A DNA stretch of 40,408 nucleotides from Thoreauomyces humboldtii (Eukaryota; Chytridiomycota; Chytridiomycetes; Spizellomycetales; Powellomycetaceae). The DNA lies in the NCBI GenBank assembly GCA_027596035.1, contig JADGJA010000117.1:1-40408 (forward strand), written 5' to 3'. Below, piece by piece: positions 33,368-40,408 of the stretch. The notes beneath the pieces are model-generated. The model saw only the letters and a program-made list of their open reading frames with translations. It had not been told where the DNA came from and did no database searches. A program made the translations under genes and the position numbers. Within the stretch, counting starts at the first letter, position 1. Each line of letters begins with the position of its first letter.

Positions 33368-34576
33368 GCGGGTGAAAGTCATCCTGGCAGCCGAAAGTCG
33401 ACGTGATCGCCGATTGCTCCCGCTTTCCTTCTTCCTGGATTTTGTCCAGCTTCTTGCCAGGCGCCCTTCTCTCTCGTTCCCGCGATCAGTTCGCTAAACT
33501 AGTCAAGATTAACCAATTTCACTATACACTGTTACTACCCACCAGATTCAATCCGAGTGCCCCGTCGGACTTGGGTCGCGGTCATCCACTTGTGTGTGGC
33601 AAATGGATGACCGCGACCCAAGTAAATCAGACAGCTACACCAGTGTTCTTTTCTGCAACTCCACTTCGCGGATGGTCGTCCGGTCTTGTTACGGAAGACG
33701 CCCGGAGCCGCCCATCCAGCCAACGTAACAAAGAAGCAGCGAGAACCGATCTCGTAAAGCGTGAACCGCTTACCGCAGTGTCACCTTTTTCGTCCCAAAT
33801 GCTGTCGACCATCAACGAGACGATGGTCGCTTCCTCCGTGCACTTGGTCAAGGGTCGGAATATGCTTCGCAGGGGCCTCATTGGATTGCCGCACACTTTG
33901 CACTTTGTACCTGGCCTCGGTAGACTGCAGAGGCCAAGCTGACGAAGAGTTGGAGGAACTCTCCTTGACCTGGAACTCGAGACAGCGGGACTCAGGCGAA
34001 AAGGGAAACATGGTACTGGCCTTGTCCGTGTTCGTGCCGGATTCCATCGAATCCAGCAGTCACCTCTCAGCCGGATGAGCAGCTGGGCGGAAGGACCAAA
34101 ACCGGAACCAATACGGACACATGGGATCCTCATCAGGGTCGCAACAGCAACTGACAGCTCTGCCTGCCACGTCAAGAAACACTGAAAGGTTTGTGCCCTC
34201 AAAGGCTCCAGGCCTCAAGGTCTCAAAGGCTCAAGGCAAGCCTGCGCTGCGGCGTTTGCGGCAGTTTGGCCGGAGAGCTCCGTGGCGTGCGGTCAACTTG
34301 CCCTCTCCCTGTGTGTCTTTTTGTTCCAGAGATGGGAATTGTTCTCTCTTTCGTCACGGGAAACAACCTCATCACCACACAGCCTCTCCTCCTCCTCTTT
34401 CCTCTTGCCGTATGTACAGTCTTTCGTCTGCCTAGTCCCTCTACCCTTGACTCTAGAAGAGTCTTTGATATCCATCTCGTGTTGGCTGTTTTCCGCGCGC
34501 ACTCGTTCTACCACTGCTTTCGGACCATCGCGAAGAGACACCGTGGCAAACTCTTGGTGGCGGCAAGGAACGTGCA
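33368..34576. other. Intergenic region with hairpin; no firm gene
   Basis: 1.2 kb between the divergent J-domain and kinase genes. It holds the long hairpin at 33569-33623 and an imperfect direct repeat near 34196-34240 (variants of ctcaaaggctc). Open frames occur on both strands: 33403-33942 plus, and 33627-34202 minus with the zinc-like phrase TKCKVCGNPMRP. None is supported by a domain, and they overlap one another. The last 250 bp are C/T-rich and likely belong to the kinase gene leader. Confidence 0.45.
33569..33623. repeat. Inverted repeat, 24-bp arms and 7-nt loop
   Basis: The left arm 33569-33592 (acttgggtcgcggtcatcca then cttg) and the right arm 33600-33623 pair with one mismatch. 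The loop is tgtgtgg (33593-33599). Transcribed from the minus strand, the mismatch becomes a G-U pair, so the RNA stem would be continuous over 24 bp. No transposon ends or coding role are evident. Confidence 0.9.
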
Positions 34577-37164
34577 ATGTCAGACCCATACTGGCCGGAA
34601 AGGCGGGTCGGCTAGTAAGTGCATTGCAGAGGACTTGCTTCCCTTAATGGCTTCTTGACCCAGGAGCTGATCATTGCGTTACATCCTTAGTGAAGACAAC
34701 GTCTGGTTCGGCGTGCAAAAGGCCACCGGCCTCAAGATCGTCATGAAGCTGTTCGAAAAGGAACGCTTCGCCGACGGACCCATCCGCGATGAAAAGGTCC
34801 TCACCGAGGTCAAGATCCTGAAGGACCTATCCCTCGCCTATCCCGCCCGCATCGTCAAGTATCTGGACTTTTACGAGAACGGCGAGGAGCAACTCGTGCT
34901 GGTCATGGAGAGGTAAGCAAGTGGACGACGTGTCACCGCGTGAAGCGCGCTACTCGCTCTGAGCTGTGTCTGGACTGCGTCTTGGATCATCAGAGCCGAT
35001 TGCAACTTGCAAGACATCCTGGACCAGTCAAAGTCGCTTCCGGAACTCACAGCGCGAGAAGCCATCTTTGGCATGATCGAGGCTCTGTCGTGTGTGCATG
35101 CCGCCTCCCTTGTTCACAGAGATATAAAGCCAGCCAATCTTCTCCTGATGGACCGCAAGGATATGGCCTCGCTGAAGCTCGGTGACTTTGGCGTCACTGT
35201 CGGCAACGTCGGTTATGACAGCCTCAATCAAAGCGCTGGAACGTCGGGGTACCAGGTATGAAGGTTCGGCGTGGGCTTTTGTCGCGGGTTTCGGCGGCGA
35301 TGCTCAAGAACGGCTGCTTTCCTCTTTGCAGGCTCCCGAGATGCTGGCGCGTTCCTTCTACGGGAAACCGGTTGATCTTTGGTCATGCGGTGTCGCTGCC
35401 TTCCAGACGCTTTTCGGTACCCTGCCGTTCAAACCCGTCCCTGCATCTGGGATGTTTGCCACCAAGAAGATTGGGCCAAAACAACAGCTGGAAGCTATAC
35501 GGCGAGGTCTCGATTTCCCCGCCGGCATTCCGGTGTCCGAGGAGGCTAAAGATTTCGTGCGATGTCTTCTTCAAATGGACCCGACGAAGCGTCCGTCCGT
35601 ACAGCAGGCTATGGAGCACCCCTGGTTCGGGATCGATCATCAACACAAATTGGCGGCTGTCCCTGCCGTTCAGAGGGATTACGAGCCTGTACAGGGCAAC
35701 CCTGACTGGATGATCATCCGCCAACCAGACGGGACTGTCTACTATCACAACCAGCGCACGTCGCAGACCACGTGGGATCCGCCGCGTGGGACGTCTTTGC
35801 CGCAAAGGCGTTCGTTGAGCGATATCGCTCGTCAAAGCGGAACACCTGTAGATCCGGGGGCCGATGACGTGGAGACAGAGTCAACCAAGTTCCAGTCGCT
35901 CCGCGATCCGGACAAGTTAGTAAAGGCAAAGTCAACTCCGAATCTCAAATCCAGCGAGACGGAAACCGGCCACCTGGAAGAACCGAGAAGTGAGAGCAGA
36001 GCCTCTAAAGCGTCGAATGATTCCAAGAGGGGTCGACGAGTTCAGTTCAATGAGGTTTCCGATGTCATCGCCGCTCCGGAGTTATTCGACGATGAGGAAA
36101 ACAACGGTGCTGATGAACTCGATGCAGATGGGGTGGAAGCGGATAAGGCACCATCATCGATTCCGTCCCGCAGAGATTCGGCCATCGCGCCAGAAGACGT
36201 TCTGGAGCGTCGACGGCGTGACACTATCGCACAGATGTACGGCAACCCTTCAAGCCCACTACATAGTCGTGGGCCTGCGAAGGCTCTTACTATAGACTCT
36301 GCACGGGCAAAGGAGATTGTCGGCAAATTGGGCAATACCGCTGGAAAGTACAAGGAGCAACTGTGGAAGTTTGCCGCCAACCAGCGAGCCAAGAAAGAAG
36401 CTAGCGCTGTGTCTATCTCGCCTACCTCAGCAATTGTCACTCCAGACGCCGGCAGTTCACAGCCAGCGATGCAAAATCCTTTGCCCGCGGCCGCACTACA
36501 GCCACGGACCAGTTCTTTCAGCCCACATCCTTTGGTGAGAAACACCGCCGAGCACCAACCGCGAGCCGCTCAAGCTGCGGAATCCACACCACCCCCGTTA
36601 CCCGCTCGCACCCGACGGAACGTCTCGGGGGCACTCGGCGGGGCCGGCCAACCCGATCTCGCCAGCGTAGTCGCACTTGCCCAGACATTCTCCGCCGGAG
36701 CCGCCCCACCGGCTCCGCCGGCACGTCCTATACCCCCTAAGGCGCGATTACCAGTCCGAGAGCCTTCCGGAAACCCATTTGACGACCCACCGGCAACGGT
36801 CGACGCTCCAGTTACCAGTGTTGTGACGGAGGATCCGTTTGAAGAAGCCGTTAGCATCGCAAAACCTGTCGGTCAAAGCGGTGTGCGTCTGCCGGGATTC
36901 CCTTCATCCGGGGAGATGAAGGCAAAAGTTCGGGGCCCGCCCGTCATTCTCCGGCCACGCCAGCACCAGAAAGATGTGGACCCTAGCAAACCTATGCCGC
37001 CTACCTTGCCACTGTCCAAGTCTTCCCGCTTGGGTGGCCTCGATCAGCCCGAGAAGAGCCTTGCACCGCCGCTACCGGCCAATCCAGAGAGGTTCTCGTC
37101 ATCCGACAGCGTCAACAGCGTCCGCTCCCTCGCCGCACGTTTTGAGAGGTCCTCGTCACCGTAA
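34577..37164 (+). CDS. Ser/Thr protein kinase with WW domain
   Basis: Exons 34577-34614, 34691-34912, 34994-35255 and 35332-37164 give 784 aa. The kinase domain occupies about residues 5-280. It has the ATP lysine Lys32 (LKIVMKLFEKE), LVHRDIKPANLL with Asp130, KLGDFGV with Asp151, and the GTSGYQAPE segment, which is created by the third splice. The glycine-rich loop is poor (RRVGYEDNVWFGV) and the lead before it is only about 12 residues. A WW domain follows at about 297-326 (DWMIIRQPDGTVYYHNQ ... TTWDPP), with both tryptophans and the tyrosines. The remaining 450 residues are Ser/Pro-rich with many PPLP/PPAPPARP-type motifs that could bind WW or SH3 domains. I do not recognise a named orthologue. 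The first exon rests on one ATG and a 76-bp intron with a good branch site. Confidence 0.85.
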
Positions 37165-37393
37165 TCTTCCGTCCTATAGTTCCATCATCTTATCCCCGCA
37201 CTTTCTCGCATCTAGTTTTGCCGTACCCCATTTTTCTCTTAGAATGATCGCTTCCTGATTTGACCCTTTCTTGCGAAACATGCAGCACCCGCATGGGTTC
37301 GGGAAGCACGGAATGTACAGAAATTGTGATAAAGCAGGAAGATAACTATGCACATGCAGAACTTCATGGTGATATACTTGACAACATGACGAA

Positions 37394-38584
37394 TTATTCT
37401 GCCTTGACGTGCGGCAGAGGAGCGGCGGCAGAGGAGGAGGCTACTTGAGTGGCCTCAGGCGGAGGGGGCATGTTCGCCATCTCCTTCAAGAACCTGTTCC
37501 AACCGAGACCACAGTAGGAATATCAGAATTTATAAACCGGAGGTAGGACGCTTGACCATACCCACCATTGAACGCTGCCGAAGAGGCACGCGGCGATGGC
37601 GATCAAGGCGATCACGTGCGGGTTCCCTCCCGTCACCACCGCCAGCATCGTCAGCGAGAGGAACAGTCCCAGGAAGGAGAGGTTCATGGCGCCCTGGACC
37701 CGTGTGTTGACGCCTGGAGTAAAGACAGAGTTCCAGATCTCTTCCACGATGCCGAGATCCGACACTTTCGGGGTGGGAACGGGCGGCACGACAACGTGGG
37801 TCTTGGAAGACTGGATATCGGCGCAGAACTCGTCTTCGATGGTTTCGTCGGGGGCTTCGGTGGTGGTAACGCTTGACGGCAAGGGGACAGGCGGGATTAC
37901 GACATGAGTCTTTGCTGAGAGAAGGTCGCCTTGAAGCTCGTCTTCGACGGTTCGATCCGTTGGTTCGTTGACTGTGGCGAAGGCAGGAACGGACGGGAGA
38001 GGAACGGAAAGAGGAGCAGACGGAACAGTGTCTGGATTCTCCTTCCGTAAACCGTATGATGGGTCATCAAGCAGTACCTTCTCCGCCGGGTTTACCGGGA
38101 CTGACGTTTGAGAATTGGTAGGAGGTTCAGCCGCCTGTGGAGCATCGTCTAGCTGCACTTCTTCTTCGCCATCTCTTCGGTTGTGTCCCAACGGTTCAGC
38201 TGCGGCGCCCAGACCGGCCTCGCCAAGCATCGCTTCAAGCAGTTTCACTGGCTTTTCGAGGACTTCTCCAGGCGAAATCCTCATATCCTCCGTTCCTCCT
38301 TCCTTCTTGATTGAGTAACTACCATCTCGGTTGTCGAAAGTTTCGTCGTCCTCTCCAGCCCGCTCCGCGACCAGGTCGGGAATGTCAGAGTCAGCGCCAT
38401 TTTCCGTGGTGGTTTCGCTTGCGCTGAAACCGCTGGCGCTAGAGTTACTCGAAGGCTTCTCGACGAGGACGATCGATTCGAGGGACGTGTCGTACAATGG
38501 TATCTGCAGATCTTTGAGTTGACGATCAAGATCAACGGGATCTTTCGAATCGGTACGGGGAAGAGCGGCGATAACTTGATCCAT
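37394..38584 (-). CDS. PKR1-domain ER protein with long N-terminus
   Basis: Exons 38584-37566 and 37493-37394 on the minus strand give 372 aa. The C-terminal 90 residues match the Pkr1 family: EEIWNSVFTPGVNTRVQGAM, two hydrophobic segments (NLSFLGLFLSLTMLAVVTGG and NPHVIALIAIAACLFGSV), then QWFLKEMANMPPPPEA, restored by a 72-bp intron with a gtgggt donor. Yeast Pkr1 is a small ER protein needed for assembly of the V-ATPase V0 sector. Here it is preceded by about 260 acidic, Pro/Ser-rich residues. These include two copies of a unit like TVEDELQ...AKTHVVIPPVP (37881-37964 and 37771-37850). The frame stays open upstream to an ATG at 38881, but that would overlap the start of the derlin gene, so I chose 38584. 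Confidence 0.78.
37771..37964 (-). repeat. Internal protein repeat in PKR1-domain gene
   Basis: Two coding units of about 80-110 bp encode TVEDELQGDLLSAKTHVVIP and TIEDEFCADIQSSKTHVVVP, each followed by PVP. Bounds are approximate. The copies have diverged in DNA but keep the SKTHVV(I/V)PPVP core, so the protein sequence seems to be under selection. Confidence 0.75.
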
Positions 38585-38852
38585 CGAGTAAAGAGGAATA
38601 TCGTATGAAAATGAGAACTTGACGGGTTGACGGGAAGGAACGGCTGTGGGAAATGGTTCAGTCTGCAAAGGACTGGCTACTGGTGTAGTGTGGGAGTAGG
38701 GCAGAACGCATGCAGAAGGCAGTGAAGGAGTGACAGGTTGCACGACGCGCCCTCCTTCCGCAAGGGGACCGGGGGGACACCAGGGGTACAACCACCACCA
38801 CTCATCGAAGACATCACCGAAACTAGAGCCATCCCGAAAAACACAATCTACG
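38585..38852. promoter_or_regulatory. Divergent gap between PKR1-domain gene and derlin
   Basis: 268 bp between the chosen start codons, which probably hold both promoters. The minus-strand frame of the PKR1-domain gene is open through it, so part could be coding if the upstream ATG at 38881 were used. Confidence 0.45.
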
Positions 38853-39937
38853 ATGGCTGCACGACCTGGAGAGCGAGGCATAGTAGAGGAGATCAGGTAT
38901 GTGGTTGGTCTGCATACTGCGATTCAACTTCTCATACCGCGATTCCACTTCTCAGCTTGTTTTACAATGGCATGCCCGTCGTGACGAGATCACTTTTCGC
39001 AGGCACGCTGGGACTCTCGTTAGCAGCGGGCTTGAAAGTGATCCAACCCCACCAACTTCTGTTCATTCCATCCTACATCTTCACGAAGTATCAAGTACGA
39101 AAGACCTTTGCGTGAGTTACATGGCAAACGCTGACTCTTTTGTGATCTTACAGATATGGCGTTTGGTGACAGCATACCTCTGGCAACCTCTTGGGTTCCC
39201 TTTCTTGATGAATCTGTACTTCTTGTATCAGCAATCACGCGCTTTGGAGACTGGACTCTTTGTCGGTAGAACCGCCGACTACGTGTTCTTCATTCTCTTC
39301 TCCATCGGAGCCATCAACGTGAGCCTGCATACGACGGCATCTGAGCTTCTGTGCGATCATCCGACTGCCCCCTGATGCACGGAATTCATCCTTTGCAGGT
39401 TGCAGCATATTTCCTTGAACTTTTCATGCTCTCGGACCCGCTTCTGATGTCGATCGTTTACGTGTGGTCCATGCACAACCGTGACCAAAGGGTCTCTTTC
39501 ATGTTTGGAGTACAGTTCAAGGTGAGTCACTGAGCGGAAGATCCCTGTTTTCCTTCGAATCCTCTGATGTGACGATCTCCAACCAGGCCATCTACCTGCC
39601 TTGGGCCCTCGTAGCGATGGACGTTCTGCAGGGAAACCCTCTGCCCATCGCCAAACTGGCTGGCATCGCAGTCGGCTTCGTCTACTTTTACCTAGATCAG
39701 ACTTACCCGGCGCAGAACAACGGGCGGAAGGTACTCAACACGCCTCAGATCCTTTACAAGTACTTTCCTCCTCCCGCTGGTGGTAGCGGCGGAGGGGCAG
39801 CGGCAGGCTACCGATTTGTGCCTCCTGTCCAAGCAGCGGGGGGCGGTCCCGCTGCTGCAGGTGCTGCACGGGGCGCTGGAGCAGGCTTGTCGCAGCGCCA
39901 TACGTGGGGATCAGGAAACCGGCTAGGAACAGATTGA
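38853..39937 (+). CDS. Derlin (Der1-like) ERAD channel component
   Basis: Exons 38853-38896, 38956-39094, 39154-39318, 39399-39521 and 39587-39937 give 273 aa. Derlins are inactive rhomboid proteins that help pull misfolded proteins out of the ER. The family blocks are [32 protein letters not shown] joined to [20 protein letters not shown], and [20 protein letters not shown], with several membrane segments. The rhomboid catalytic serine/histidine pair is not seen, as expected. A Gly/Ala-rich tail ends in [12 protein letters not shown], which fits the SHP box that binds the p97/Cdc48 ATPase. The splice junctions all restore conserved sequence. It lies head to head with the PKR1-domain gene. 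Confidence 0.94.
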
Positions 39938-40408
39938 TGAAGCATAATCCGTACTACTCTTTGTCCGTAGTTTTGGGACGCTCGCAAGTGTAATTTGATC
40001 AGCCCAAGTACGAAGTCATTGGTCTGTTAGGAATCCTTGTGAAACCACCACGAACATGATGGCCCACCGATGAGAGAATGACTTGGCAAGGACACTGCCA
40101 CACATTCCGAGAAAGGTTGGACGGTGTCCACGGAATGAATGCATCACGGTGACGGATGGTCATGACGAAAGGCATTCCCAGAATTCCGGGCGGGCCAGGA
40201 AAACCTTATAATCTTCCACTCCCCTGGTCTCGTGCTACAAACTAAAAAAAAAAAAAAGGGAAAGCCAAGTGTGTCTCAAAAAGTCAAAATGGGGGGACAA
40301 GGGCAAGGACAAGGGAGGAGATCTGTTTTGGCTCCGTAGGAAAACTCTGTTTGGCAGGCAGCACAGCCTCACTTCAGTCACTTGTCAAACCCAATCGGCC
40401 GCCCACCC
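39938..40408. other. Window end, no gene recognised
   Basis: 471 bp after the derlin stop. It holds the derlin 3' UTR, an A14 run at 40244-40257 and a purine-rich stretch (40258-40322) with repeated gggcaagg-like units. It may be upstream of a gene beyond the window. Confidence 0.45.
40244..40257 (+). repeat. A14 homopolymer
   Basis: A run of 14 adenines followed by a G-rich, purine-rich stretch. It has no clear link to a transcript end and may be a retroposed poly(A) tail or a simple repeat. Confidence 0.8.

Noticed and set aside
33627..34202. 191-aa minus-strand frame with CKVCGNP
   Set aside because: Only one C-x2-C pair, no matching second pair in the right place, and it overlaps other open frames. 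Too weak to call a zinc-ribbon gene.
38585..38881. Extension of the PKR1-domain protein to the ATG at 38881
   Set aside because: It would overlap the first exon of the derlin gene on the other strand. The added sequence is Pro/Trp-rich without conserved pattern, so the ATG at 38584 is preferred.
40244..40257. Poly(A) run as the tail of a retroposed element
   Set aside because: No retrotransposon sequence or target-site duplication was recognised next to it.

Overview
The window is nuclear DNA of a fungus. Genes lie close together on both strands and are cut by many short GT-AG introns (mostly 55-130 bp). The genes found are typical fungal housekeeping genes. Three traits point away from Dikarya and towards an early-diverging lineage, possibly chytrid-like: SSRP1 keeps a C-terminal HMG box, an SMG9-like NMD factor is present, and there is a remnant of a Fanzor (eukaryotic TnpB-like nuclease). 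This placement is inference from gene content and was not tested.

Layout. 1-1277: no recognised gene. 1278-5171: a CRAL-TRIO lipid-transfer protein and GFA1, both plus strand. 5480-10316: ARP4 (minus) and SSRP1 (plus), read divergently from a 261-bp gap. 10941-13790: a DsbA/FrnE-like oxidoreductase with an apparent one-base frameshift, and a DUF3712-like membrane protein, both minus. 13791-15389: sparse. 15390-18875: an NTA1-like N-terminal amidase (plus), a CUE-domain ER protein (minus) and SMG9 (plus). 19394-24945: a multi-repeat Myb protein (minus) and an Argonaute with a complete slicer tetrad (plus). 25630-28118: an unrecognised Ser/Pro-rich protein followed by the Fanzor remnant. 28575-32416: a MYND-SET protein (plus) converging on a START-domain membrane protein (minus). 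32800-33329: a small J-domain membrane protein whose start codon lies in a 62-bp tandem duplication. 33569-33623: a near-perfect hairpin. 34577-39937: a kinase-WW protein, a PKR1-domain protein (minus) and a derlin (plus). The end holds an A14 run and no gene.

How the genes relate. Several concern the ER and protein quality control: the derlin with a p97-binding SHP-like box, the CUE protein, the PKR1-domain protein, the J protein and probably the START protein. Others concern chromatin and transcription (ARP4, FACT subunit SSRP1, Myb protein, MYND-SET protein). A third group concerns RNA (Argonaute, SMG9). Several pairs are head to head with short shared promoters (ARP4/SSRP1, CUE/SMG9, PKR1/derlin).

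The strongest candidate for something unusual is the 5'-truncated Fanzor C-terminus at 27540-28118. It keeps the zinc-finger and RuvC-III residues in an open frame. Exon boundaries throughout were placed by hand from splice signals, reading frame and family conservation.
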